Assembly: GCA_021780545.1 (NCBI GenBank)
Contig: JAJXYP010000028.1
Coordinates: 5,023 to 16,638, forward strand
Direction of reading: 5' to 3'
DNA: 11,616 nt
Source: a bacterium
GTDB lineage: Bacteria > Patescibacteriota > Minisyncoccia > UBA6257 > 2-01-FULL-56-20
In this document: positions 5,403-11,421 of the stretch, piece after piece
How positions within the stretch are numbered: the stretch's first letter is position 1
How the letters are laid out: every line of letters starts with the position of its first letter
The notes under the pieces: model-generated
Database searches by the model: none
Told to the model about the DNA's origin: nothing
Seen by the model: only the letters and a program-made list of their open reading frames with translations
Position numbers and translations under genes: made by a program

Positions 5403-5465
5403 GATCTCTTTCCTTTCTGGAATTTACATGAAGTGAACTCCATATTGCCCTAAATTGCTGAGTGC

Positions 5466-5474
5466 ATTATAGCA
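5466..5474 (-). promoter_or_regulatory. Extended -10 promoter of the zinc-ribbon gene
   Basis: On the minus strand TGC (5474-5472) precedes a perfect TATAAT (5471-5466). The expected start is near 5459, leaving a leader of about 57 nt before the ATG at 5402. The same TGCTATAAT box that elsewhere sits against the ATG is here used with a leader and a Shine-Dalgarno. Confidence 0.7.
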
Positions 5475-5610
5475 TCTCCATATATACTATCAATCACCCC
5501 GAAAAGAAGCGATCCAAGCCAGGCTCTGACTAGAAACTATCCAGATTATCTCCGCGGCTCGAGTTAATGTTTTGTTTTATACGAAAATTAACTCCGCCGG
5601 GCGCCGATCT

Positions 5611-5619
5611 TGCTATAAT
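5611..5619 (+). promoter_or_regulatory. Extended -10 promoter giving a leaderless surface-protein mRNA
   Basis: TGC-TATAAT is a perfect extended -10. The ATG at 5627 begins 7 nt after it. In-frame ATGs at 5567 and 5618 are upstream of or inside the box and are therefore unlikely starts. Confidence 0.72.
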
Positions 5620-5626
5620 GATAAGA

Positions 5627-6811
5627 ATGACAAAGATAAAGCTTGCCTCAGTAATCGGAGCTCTGCTTCTTGGTGCGATTTTATTAACATTCCTGCTGGT
5701 CAAAATATTTTTGTGGCAAGCCGCGCCGGAAAATCTTTCTACTGACAATCAATCGGCCACAACAAGGAGCATTGCTACGCCCGCGGCGCCGCATAACGCA
5801 TTCCTGTCAGCTCATAATAATAGCTACGCCTATCAAATCACCCCTGCCGGATCCGTCAGCGCGCCGCATCCTACCGGGAACACCGGCACATCAAGCCCCG
5901 CCTCCCCTGCTCCCTCTCCGGCCGCCGTCGCAAACACAACCCCCAACAACAGCATATCCCGGAACCCCACTCTTCCGTGGCCCGCGGTAAGCGATCAGGA
6001 AATTACCGTTTCTTCATCAGGTATTTCGAGCACCCTCGCATATCTTGCATATTTCAGTAAAAACATCATCAATATTCCGGTTGATAAAACACTGTTTACG
6101 GCCGGAGAAAAAGATGCGAGCGGCACACCGCTGTTTACTCCGGAGCTTGTTTCGGAAATCACCGCGGGAAATGGAACGCCAAACACCTACCAATCACTGA
6201 TCAATCAACAAAAAATCGCGCAGGCGGAGATAACGTTTCTCCGGAGCGTTGCCGTTGACATAAATATCGCCCCGCTCGACAAGGAAGTAATCGGATCTGA
6301 AGAATTAACGCTCGACCTCATCCAGAAAGCCCTCGGAGTCAGGAGTGGCGCAACTACCATAGGTGAGCTTAGTCAATATGATGCCGAATATTCCGCCACC
6401 ATAAACGCCGCGCAAACACAACTCTTCCAATCAACTCAAAATATTTCGGCGTCCCACCCCAAACAAGCACCCTGGTTTGATGTCGTGCTCCATTGGCTTG
6501 GTTTTCGAACGTCCGCGCAGGCGCAGTCCGCTTCAGGGTTTACTCCGTTCGGCGGCCAGGTTCTTTTTACAACTCCCTGCCCCTGCTCGGCGGGAGAATG
6601 GATGGGCATCGGATCTCCGGCTCCCGCTTCGATTTTTGCTTCCTATGCCTGGATGGCATCGCCTCTCTTTTATCAATATCACTCCCTAAGGCTCGGAGCA
6701 TGGTGGTTGGGCCTTTACGACCCCACTACTCCCGTACCGTGCTTAAGCATCATCTCGTGCGCAACCACAGGAGAAGGAGGATTAGTCATCACTGCGGGAA
6801 CCAGCGAATAG
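5627..6811 (+). CDS. Membrane-anchored surface protein with Ser/Thr/Pro stalk
   Basis: With the start at 5627 the product is 394 residues. A short basic N-terminus (MTKIK) and a hydrophobic helix (about 6-29) form an uncleaved anchor or signal. A low-complexity Ala/Ser/Pro/Thr/Asn stalk follows (about 40-118), as in proteins held away from the cell surface. A mixed alpha region (about 120-290) contains no recognised motif. The C-terminal module (about 305-394) begins PFGGQVLFTTPCPCS and holds four cysteines, C318, C320, C372 and C378, plus Trp/Tyr-rich segments and a GLVITAGTSE end. I recall this type of C-terminal module (FGG...FTTPC-C ... G-W-LG-Y ... C ... GTS) as recurrent in uncharacterised CPR surface proteins, but cannot name a family. 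The cysteines could pair outside the cell. The downstream spacer has no obvious terminator. Confidence 0.8.
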   Translation: MTKIKLASVIGALLLGAILLTFLLVKIFLWQAAPENLSTDNQSATTRSIATPAAPHNAFLSAHNNSYAYQITPAGSVSAPHPTGNTGTSSPASPAPSPAAVANTTPNNSISRNPTLPWPAVSDQEITVSSSGISSTLAYLAYFSKNIINIPVDKTLFTAGEKDASGTPLFTPELVSEITAGNGTPNTYQSLINQQKIAQAEITFLRSVAVDINIAPLDKEVIGSEELTLDLIQKALGVRSGATTIGELSQYDAEYSATINAAQTQLFQSTQNISASHPKQAPWFDVVLHWLGFRTSAQAQSASGFTPFGGQVLFTTPCPCSAGEWMGIGSPAPASIFASYAWMASPLFYQYHSLRLGAWWLGLYDPTTPVPCLSIISCATTGEGGLVITAGTSE

Positions 6812-7119
6812 CTAGTTCTATTTCGGTAATATGTAAAATTCGCCATCACCTGCGCCATTGATATCGAATTTCCAATAAAGCAAAGGTAAGGTCGGCGTAT
6901 TCAATCGAATGGAGCTGTATCGTCTACAATCAAAGCGAGCTTCGCGCCACGGTTGAAAAGGGCTGGGCCTTTCGCCTGTGGGCGAGGTGTTGCTGGAACA
7001 CTACCCCGCAAAGAAGGCACGATGAATCCCGCATTAAAAGAGGCCGCCCGCAACCCGAGGCGGCCTTGTTCATTGTCGCATTGGCGCAACCGCCATGAAT
7101 ACAGCAGGGGTGGCCGCCG
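6812..7119. other. 308-nt spacer without a convincing gene
   Basis: Between the surface-protein stop and the MFS stop I see no ORF with a promoter or ribosome site. The stretch has small hairpins: AAAGG-GCTGGG-CCTTT (about 6958-6973), TCGCC-TGTG-GGCGA (about 6974-6987) and GTGTT-GCTGG-AACAC (about 6988-7002), in close succession. It also holds the GC-rich terminator-like stem at 7041-7066. The cluster of hairpins could be a structured RNA or degraded sequence. Confidence 0.45.
7041..7066 (-). terminator. Hairpin, probable terminator of the DUF2127-MFS operon
   Basis: AGGCCGCC and GGCGGCCT form a perfect 8-bp stem around a 10-nt loop. On the minus strand it is followed by CTTTTAAT, a short U-tract, about 55 nt past the MFS stop codon. 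Confidence 0.6.
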
Positions 7120-8340
7120 CTACTCAAGTTCCGGAATCCTCTCCCGTGCAGCAACCAAAGCAATCCCGACCAGCAGCGCAACCGTGCCGGAGGCGGCGAC
7201 CGAAACCGTAAGGCCGAACTGATCCACGGCCCACCCGATGGCAAAACTTCCCAGGCTATATCCGCCGAAATAGACGAAATAAAAAATGCTCAAAGCCCGT
7301 CCGCGCAGCGCATCGGGCACGACATGCTGAATGATGATGACAATCATCGACACCTCAATAATGAAGGCGAAGCCGTTCACGAAAATCAAAGCAAACCCGC
7401 CAATGACGTTTCCCGCGAACGCAAGCGCCGCGAGCGTCAAACCGACCAGAATGCTTCCCCCGGCGACGAACCATTTTGTGGATATCTTTTTTGAATAGAC
7501 CGAAAGGATAAGTGCGCCGGCGGCGGCGCCAAAGCCGAATGCCGCAAGCAGCGCCCCGAGCGTTCCCGCTCCCCCGTGGTAAAACTGCACGGCGATCACG
7601 GGCAATATCGCGTTATATGCCCGGCCGAAGAACGCCATGATGCCGGAAATCACCGTAAGGAACACGAGATCGCGATTCGATGCGAGATACTGGATCCCAG
7701 TTTTAATCATGACCACAGGGTGCGCTTTCTCTTTCTCCTCAATCACCCGCAGCTCGATATCCATCGCATAGAGCGCGAGCAGAACCGCGACGAACGTGCC
7801 GCCGTTCACGATGAACGTGCCGCCGATGCCGATCACTGCAATCAGGATGCCGGCGACGGCCGGCCCGACCGCCATCGCTGTCGTTGCCATGCCCGAATTG
7901 ATGGAAATGGCCGACGCGAGATTGGCGCGGTCAGCGATCATTTCAGGAATGAACGCTGAACGAGCCGGCGTATCAAGCGCATTCACCACGCCGAGCGCCA
8001 GCGCCAGAATGCAGATTTCAAATACGTTCACGCGGTGCAGCACCGTGAGCGCCCCGAGCAGGAACGCGAGCACCATCGCGGCAACCTGCGTGAAATAGAG
8101 AATCCGCCGCCGATCCAGTCGATCGACCAGCGCGCCGCCGAACAGCACCAGGATGAACGTCGGGAAAAATGCGAGCGCGGATACGAGCCCGACCCAAAAC
8201 GCTGAATTGGTCAGCTGAAACACCAGCCATCCCTGCGCGGTGCTCTGGAGATACGTCCCCGCGAGCGAAATGAGCTGCGCATAAAAATAAAGCCGGAAAT
8301 TCCGTTCCGCAAGCGCCGGAAAAGTTTCTTTTATGCTCAT
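7120..8340 (-). CDS. MFS transporter, MFS_3/DUF894 (EntS-like exporter) family
   Basis: A 406-residue protein with about 12 hydrophobic helices, the usual size of the family. The MFS_3 pattern is clear: ERNFRLYFYAQLISLAG at helix 1 (12-28), QSTAQGWLVFQLTNSAFWVG (32-51), motif A between helices 2 and 3 as GGALVDRLDRRR (68-79), and LDTPARSAFIPEMI after helix 4 (about 122-135). These match the exporter group that includes enterobactin exporter EntS and predicted drug or metabolite efflux proteins; proton-coupled export is inferred, substrate unknown. A second half with similar helix spacing starts near 215 after a Lys/Glu-rich central loop. Start ATG 8340 lies 7 nt past the DUF2127 stop with no Shine-Dalgarno, so translation is probably coupled. 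Confidence 0.92.
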   Translation of the reverse strand: MSIKETFPALAERNFRLYFYAQLISLAGTYLQSTAQGWLVFQLTNSAFWVGLVSALAFFPTFILVLFGGALVDRLDRRRILYFTQVAAMVLAFLLGALTVLHRVNVFEICILALALGVVNALDTPARSAFIPEMIADRANLASAISINSGMATTAMAVGPAVAGILIAVIGIGGTFIVNGGTFVAVLLALYAMDIELRVIEEKEKAHPVVMIKTGIQYLASNRDLVFLTVISGIMAFFGRAYNAILPVIAVQFYHGGAGTLGALLAAFGFGAAAGALILSVYSKKISTKWFVAGGSILVGLTLAALAFAGNVIGGFALIFVNGFAFIIEVSMIVIIIQHVVPDALRGRALSIFYFVYFGGYSLGSFAIGWAVDQFGLTVSVAASGTVALLVGIALVAARERIPELE

Positions 8341-8347
8341 GGTTGAT

Positions 8348-8866
8348 TCATGAAATCCCCCGCCGCTTTTTCAGCACTCCATACTCGTGCCAGACGAGGA
8401 AGATGATGGCGACGTCGAGGAGCGTGAAGAGCACCATCCAGAATGAATAGCTGAAAGCGAGCAGATACAGCTGGTAGGCGATAAATCCGCCGAGGATAAC
8501 GAACGAAACCGGATACGCCCACAGCTTCTCCCGCCAGAGTTCGACGACGACGAAAGCGTTCAAAATCCCGTGAAACAGGAGGTAAAACGCAGCGAATGAC
8601 TGCGCGCTCCCGCCGAAATTCTGCGCCAGATGCAACAGGTAGTTCGCAACAAAATCGTGCGGATCTTCGCGGATCTCAACACCGACGAAAAAATCGACGA
8701 CGCGCAGGATGCTTTCGGCGCTTACCGCATAGAGGAGGATACCGCCGAGGATTTCCGCCGACGCATGAATCCCCTTGAGAATCAGGGTGATATCGAAAAC
8801 CTCGTGGATTTCCCTTTCGGCGCGATCAGCCGGGATGATCGGTTCGTCTATCATGTCATCCGCCAT
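8348..8866 (-). CDS. DUF2127 family membrane protein
   Basis: The 172-residue product carries the family opening EVFDITLILKGIHASAEILGGI (near residues 22-43) and four hydrophobic segments, about 30-55, 85-110, 115-138 and 143-165 in this numbering. DUF2127 proteins are small integral membrane proteins of unknown function. Three in-frame ATGs are close together at 8878, 8872 and 8866; I choose 8866 because the extended -10 TGC-TATGGT ends 7 nt before it, and the 8878 codon overlaps that box. It is the first gene of a two-gene operon with the MFS exporter, so a role linked to envelope transport is conceivable but only inferred. The gene is divergent from the YdeI-like gene, with an inverted repeat between them. 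Confidence 0.85.
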   Translation of the reverse strand: MADDMIDEPIIPADRAEREIHEVFDITLILKGIHASAEILGGILLYAVSAESILRVVDFFVGVEIREDPHDFVANYLLHLAQNFGGSAQSFAAFYLLFHGILNAFVVVELWREKLWAYPVSFVILGGFIAYQLYLLAFSYSFWMVLFTLLDVAIIFLVWHEYGVLKKRRGIS

Positions 8867-8873
8867 GGACATA

Positions 8874-8882
8874 ACCATAGCA
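8874..8882 (-). promoter_or_regulatory. Extended -10 promoter giving a leaderless DUF2127 mRNA
   Basis: On the minus strand TGC (8882-8880) precedes TATGGT (8879-8874), 4 of 6 to consensus, ending 7 nt before the ATG at 8866. The -35 position would fall inside the inverted repeat at 8889-8917. Confidence 0.5.
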
Positions 8883-8888
8883 TAAACG

Positions 8889-8917
8889 AACGGCGGCCGA
8901 AATGACGTTCCGCCGTT
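8889..8917. promoter_or_regulatory. Inverted repeat between divergent promoters (candidate operator)
   Basis: AACGGCGG (8889-8896) and CCGCCGTT (8910-8917) are perfect 8-bp arms around 13 nt. The right arm ends exactly where the -35 of the YdeI-like gene starts (8918), and the left arm lies just upstream of the DUF2127 -10. A dimeric regulator here could control both genes. The T4 after the right arm means a terminator hairpin is the other reading. Confidence 0.45.
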
Positions 8918-8945
8918 TTGACTCCCGGCGCAGAAGAAGTACGAT
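8918..8945 (+). promoter_or_regulatory. Promoter giving a leaderless YdeI-like mRNA
   Basis: TTGACT (8918-8923, 5 of 6) and TACGAT (8940-8945, 4 of 6) are 16 nt apart. The -10 ends 6 nt before the ATG at 8952, again placing the transcription start at the start codon. Confidence 0.6.
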
Positions 8946-8951
8946 GTTACT

Positions 8952-9203
8952 ATGACTGCAAAACGGATTCCCTCCGGAGCCGTTCATCGATTGCCCGCAG
9001 ATTTGCGGCGGGCGCTCGCGGCTGATCCGGCAGCGCTTGCGAAATGGGAGGATATCACGCCCCTCGCGCGCAGCGAGTGGATTTGCTGGACAATTTCCGT
9101 AAAAAAATCGGCTACCAGAAAACAGCACGTCGAGCGGGTATGTTCGGAACTGAAAGAAGGCATGCGCCGCCCGTGCTGCTGGCCCGGATGCCCGCACCGG
9201 TAA
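8952..9203 (+). CDS. Short YdeI/OmpD-associated family protein
   Basis: The 83-residue product matches the C-terminal helical part of the YdeI/OmpD-associated family: PADLRRALAADPAALAKWEDI (about 15-35), then TPLARSEWICW (36-46), KKSATRKQHVERVCSELKEG (about 51-70) and the RRPCCWPGCPHR end that recurs in stand-alone short members. Full YdeI proteins are about twice this length, with an N-terminal domain missing here, but short forms are common, so I see no truncation. The family has been linked to resistance to antimicrobial peptides in enterobacteria; its biochemical role is not known. The Cys-rich end (CCWPGC) could bind metal, which is a guess. The start is set by a -10 box 6 nt before the ATG. 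It converges on the gene ending at 9219. Confidence 0.85.
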   Translation: MTAKRIPSGAVHRLPADLRRALAADPAALAKWEDITPLARSEWICWTISVKKSATRKQHVERVCSELKEGMRRPCCWPGCPHR

Positions 9204-9218
9204 GGCGCCGGCTTATCC

Positions 9219-9560
9219 CTAGATGCTATCCTTGATTTCCTCGGCGCGAACCTGATCCAGTTGTTTCAGCATCTCCTGGCCCGCTTCGTCGGCTTCCGCA
9301 TCAATCTGCTTCATGGTTGCTTCGAACTCGTCGGCTGCTTTCGCAACAGCTTCTTCGTATTCGCGATCGGCTGCCGCATGTTCGGCTGCCGCCTCTGGAT
9401 TATCTTCGTTCAATTTCCGTTCCTTCGCCGAAAGTAAATCTTTCATTTTAGCCAGCACCTCCGGCGCCGAACCGCGGGCCAGCTCCCCGAGGAGCGACTG
9501 TTTTTCTGCCTCGTCAAACGGCATCTGATTTATTAATTGTTCGAGAGCTTTTGTATCCAT
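9219..9560 (-). CDS. Acidic helical (coiled-coil) protein, unknown
   Basis: The 113-residue product is rich in Glu, Ala, Lys and Asp and contains no Cys, Trp or hydrophobic segment, so it should be cytosolic and almost wholly helical. A first part (1-45) resembles a small helical bundle (MDTKALEQLINQMPFDEAEK and following); the second (about 46-112) has heptad-like spacing and alternating Ala/Glu stretches, typical of a long coiled coil. No enzymatic motif is seen and I do not recognise a family. It follows the 245-residue Ala-rich gene by 21 nt of AT-only-rich sequence with no Shine-Dalgarno, so the two are probably one transcript and may act together. It converges on the YdeI-like gene; no clear terminator separates them. 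Confidence 0.72.
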   Translation of the reverse strand: MDTKALEQLINQMPFDEAEKQSLLGELARGSAPEVLAKMKDLLSAKERKLNEDNPEAAAEHAAADREYEEAVAKAADEFEATMKQIDAEADEAGQEMLKQLDQVRAEEIKDSI

Positions 9561-9581
9561 GGATAAATAAATGATTAAAAA

Positions 9582-10319
9582 TTAATCCGCTCCTTCGGCG
9601 CTGCGGCCTTCAAATGTAGCGACTGCATCCTGGGCGCGGCGCAAATTTTCAAGCGCGGCTTCATAGGCACGATTGCCCTGTCTCTCAAGTCGCACCGCCC
9701 GCCGGCGCCGCGCTTCGCCGACCGCTGCCTGGAATATGCCGCGAGCATCTTCTGCCCGTTCGCGGAGTTTGGCCATTTTCTCTTTTCCGAAATTCACCGC
9801 TCCCTCATATGCCGCCTTCGCCCGATCGGAGACATAGACGACTCCCTCGGCTGATTTATCATAAACCGTAACCATTCCTTCGAACGCCCGCGAGGCCGCA
9901 GCCGAACCAATATCCTTAGCGCCTTCATACGCCGCCTTCCCTTTTGCCGCGACATACTCCGTCCCCGCAGCCACCCCCTCCCGGGCCGCAGCATGGGCAT
10001 CGCGAGCCATTTCCGGCGCGGCAAGCGTATACACCAGGGTACTTTTGCCGACTTCTTTTACTTTTGAACCTATTGATTTTACCTTCTCCCAGGCGCGCCC
10101 CATAAAAGAACCTGTTTTGCCGCCCAAGCCGCGCACCCGTTCTGCCGCCGCAGCCAACCGCCTCTCTCCGATATCCCGATATGACTCCGGCGCCTCAGCG
10201 CGGCCCTTTTCGCCTTTCTCGCCAACCTCGGGCTTTACCCCAAGCATTTCCATCGTCCCCTTGAGGGGCATATCCTCCGGTATGCCATCCGCACCGCCAG
10301 TTTTTTCAAATTTTGACAT
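9582..10319 (-). CDS. Ala-rich amphipathic-helix protein with a 40-residue repeat
   Basis: This 245-residue protein has an acidic, Gly-rich, likely disordered N-terminus (1-50), then a long helical region (about 52-235) dominated by Ala, Glu, Lys and Gly. Two segments align without gaps 40 residues apart: 121-140 (EYVAAKGKAAYEGAKDIGSA) and 161-180 (VYVSDRAKAAYEGAVNFGKE), sharing YV, KAAYEGA and a following G. The composition and periodicity resemble LEA-like or apolipoprotein-like amphipathic helices that lie on membranes or protect proteins; that is inference from form, not a family match. The C-terminal part (about 186-235) is Arg-rich and may form a coiled coil. No signal or membrane span is seen. 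The ATG lies 6 nt after a -10 box. The 113-residue acidic gene follows in the same operon. Confidence 0.75.
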   Translation of the reverse strand: MSKFEKTGGADGIPEDMPLKGTMEMLGVKPEVGEKGEKGRAEAPESYRDIGERRLAAAAERVRGLGGKTGSFMGRAWEKVKSIGSKVKEVGKSTLVYTLAAPEMARDAHAAAREGVAAGTEYVAAKGKAAYEGAKDIGSAAASRAFEGMVTVYDKSAEGVVYVSDRAKAAYEGAVNFGKEKMAKLRERAEDARGIFQAAVGEARRRRAVRLERQGNRAYEAALENLRRAQDAVATFEGRSAEGAD

Positions 10320-10325
10320 ACTTTT

Positions 10326-10353
10326 ATGCTACCCTATTTCCATAATAAATCAA
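10326..10353 (-). promoter_or_regulatory. Promoter giving a leaderless mRNA for the Ala-rich operon
   Basis: On the minus strand TTGATT (10353-10348) and TAGCAT (10331-10326) are 16 nt apart, each 4 of 6 to consensus. The -10 ends 6 nt before the ATG at 10319, the same geometry as the other leaderless genes here. Confidence 0.5.
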
Positions 10354-10374
10354 TAGATTTGATATATCAGCAAT

Positions 10375-10500
10375 ATGAAAAGGTTATGGAACGGTTTCGC
10401 CGGGGCCGTGCCACCGACGAGAATCTGTGGCGACATAAAAAATAGCCCCTTTAACGCGAAAGGGGCTATTCCTCATCGAGAAGACCGGGGACTCTCATGA
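10375..10500 (+). CDS. Doubtful 41-codon ORF or small RNA with leaderless-type start
   Basis: TGA-TATATC (10360-10368) ends 6 nt before an ATG at 10375 that opens a 41-codon frame beginning MKRLWNGFAGAV and ending at TGA 10498-10500. The geometry equals that of the confident genes. Against it, the frame runs straight through the hairpin at 10441-10470 and overlaps the end of the convergent gene. A second frame from ATG 10386 (MERFRRGRATDENLWRHKK) has AAAAGG just upstream and stops at 10445. At most one is real; a small transcript ending near the hairpin is another option. Confidence 0.2.
   Translation: MKRLWNGFAGAVPPTRICGDIKNSPFNAKGAIPHREDRGLS
10435..10470 (-). terminator. Intrinsic terminator of the gene at 10495-10971
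   Basis: AATAGCCCCTTT and AAAGGGGCTATT form a perfect 12-bp stem with a 6-nt loop (10453-10458). On the minus strand it is followed by a T-run, (10440-10435, continuing from the stem). No T-tract follows on the plus strand, so it acts leftward, 25 nt past the stop codon. Confidence 0.85.
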
Positions 10501-10971
10501 GTCCAGGATCGGGCTCAGATAGCCGTGTTTCCCCCGACCCTTTCGCTGAGTCGATCCAGGCCGGAATTTCCTAACACTCGCGATGATCGGGATAGTGCCC
10601 GTCAAAAAAACAGCCAAACTGACGTCTACCCGATCCGTCTCCTGGAGCGCCTGGCCTTCCTGCGCCGCCTTAAAACGATCGCAGTGCCAAAGCGCAAAAA
10701 TCTCTCCGGTAGCGTCCCGCACGCGGAACAATCGATAATCCTTGGGAACAGAACTGGAGTCGATCTCCCCGACGGCATCGACAAGCGCCATTTCCACGTC
10801 GAAAACCGTGGCGATGGCATACGCGTCAAAACGTCGCAGCCTCTGATACCACGGAAGCCGCATGCGTAGCGGCCGCCCCAAAAAGTTTCGTTGAAGATCG
10901 CCTATATCCTCCGCGCGCCAACAATGCACGCGGAAGAGCTCGTCGAATAACGACCCCCTCAACTTCCTCAT
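10495..10971 (-). CDS. Unrecognised 158-residue soluble protein
   Basis: I cannot assign a family. The start at 10971 is chosen because AAGGAG (10984-10979) lies 7 nt before it; the longer frame from 11031 would begin inside the promoter region. The product MRKLRGSLFDELFRVHCW... is soluble with no signal or membrane span. A central part (about 45-110) alternates hydrophobic and charged residues (FDAYAIATVFDVEMALVDAV, then YRLFRVRDATGEIFALWHCDRF) in a way that suggests a small alpha/beta or beta-barrel fold. The C-terminus (about 132-158) is Arg/Lys/Gly-rich (RKFRPGSTQRKGRGKHG) and may bind nucleic acid. With a near-consensus promoter, a hairpin in the leader, a good Shine-Dalgarno and a strong terminator, this is the best-equipped single-gene unit in the window and probably well expressed. 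Confidence 0.7.
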   Translation of the reverse strand: MRKLRGSLFDELFRVHCWRAEDIGDLQRNFLGRPLRMRLPWYQRLRRFDAYAIATVFDVEMALVDAVGEIDSSSVPKDYRLFRVRDATGEIFALWHCDRFKAAQEGQALQETDRVDVSLAVFLTGTIPIIASVRKFRPGSTQRKGRGKHGYLSPILDS

Positions 10972-10993
10972 AAGGTTTCTCCTTCTGAATTTT

Positions 10994-11007
10994 CGCCGCG
11001 AACGGCG
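10994..11007 (-). promoter_or_regulatory. Leader hairpin with UUCG loop
   Basis: On the minus strand CGCCG-TTCG-CGGCG forms a perfect 5-bp GC stem with a UUCG loop (closing pair G-C, not the most stable C-G form). It lies between the predicted transcription start (about 11016) and the Shine-Dalgarno (10984-10979) and may stabilise the mRNA 5' end or modulate translation. Confidence 0.5.
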
Positions 11008-11022
11008 GTTGGAACCGAAAGA

Positions 11023-11051
11023 ATAATACATTTAAATGATTTATATGTCAA
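11023..11051 (-). promoter_or_regulatory. Near-consensus promoter of the gene at 10971
   Basis: On the minus strand TTGACA (11051-11046, 6 of 6) and TATTAT (11028-11023, 5 of 6) are 17 nt apart with an AT-rich spacer. It is the closest match to the sigma-70 consensus in the window. The leader would be about 45 nt. Confidence 0.85.
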
Positions 11052-11070
11052 TATCCCCGTCTCCTCTCTC

Positions 11071-11079
11071 TGTTATACT
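11071..11079 (+). promoter_or_regulatory. Extended -10 promoter giving a leaderless mRNA for the gene at 11086
   Basis: TGT-TATACT, 5 of 6 with the extended TG, ends 6 nt before the ATG at 11086. It is divergent from the consensus promoter at 11023-11051, only 20 nt away. Confidence 0.65.
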
Positions 11080-11085
11080 GACACC

Positions 11086-11367
11086 ATGAAATCCATCTTC
11101 ATCTTCGCTGCGGCTTTCACGCTTATCTTGATAAGCGCGCCCATTCCCTATGGGTCCATCGCCGTCGTCACGGCAACCGCGTTCCTGGCCGCGCTCGATT
11201 CATCGCGGATCCGCCTGCAAACGTACCAAAGCCGCATCGCCAACAATCCGTTTTGGACATTCGTTCTCATATTCTTATTCTGGATCATCTTCTTTCCCTG
11301 GTATCTCTGGATCCGCAAGAAAATTATCCGCGGGGAAGTGCCGCTGCGGCAATCGCAGCCGAGCTAA
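11086..11367 (+). CDS. Small membrane protein, unknown
   Basis: The 93-residue product has hydrophobic segments at about 3-19, 21-37 and 56-77; the first two are separated only by PIPYG and may form a hairpin. The last ends in WYLWIRKKIIRGE, an aromatic belt followed by a basic stop-transfer sequence, which puts the C-terminus in the cytoplasm. The middle (38-55, SSRIRLQTYQSRIANNP) is basic and probably cytoplasmic as well. I recognise no family. The start is set by the extended -10 6 nt before the ATG. No Shine-Dalgarno is present. A GC-rich hairpin and T8 run follow the stop codon. Confidence 0.68.
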   Translation: MKSIFIFAAAFTLILISAPIPYGSIAVVTATAFLAALDSSRIRLQTYQSRIANNPFWTFVLIFLFWIIFFPWYLWIRKKIIRGEVPLRQSQPS

Positions 11368-11376
11368 CCGAAACAG

Positions 11377-11416
11377 GCCGCGCCAGTCCCGGCCGCGGCG
11401 CCGCATCATTTTTTTT
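11377..11416 (+). terminator. Possible terminator after the gene at 11086
   Basis: GCCGCG (11377-11382) and CGCGGC (11394-11399) pair with further CC/GG inside the loop; T8 lies at 11409-11416. The 9-nt gap between stem and T-run weakens it; alternative pairings of the GC-rich stretch could bring the stem closer. Confidence 0.35.
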
Positions 11417-11421
11417 ACGCT

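Noticed and set aside
5567..5626. Upstream in-frame ATGs at 5567 and 5618 for the surface protein
   Set aside because: They lie before or inside the perfect extended -10 at 5611-5619; the start at 5627 also gives a normal short basic N-terminus before the anchor helix.
6955..6976. Resemblance of AAAAGGGCTGGGCCTTTCG to the Escherichia coli rrnB T1 terminator found in vectors
   Set aside because: The match is limited to a common hairpin type; the flanking vector or rrn sequence is absent, so there is no sign of contamination.
10972..11031. 20-codon N-terminal extension of the 10495-10971 gene
   Set aside because: It would begin upstream of the predicted transcription start, in the -10 region, and the Shine-Dalgarno supports the ATG at 10971.
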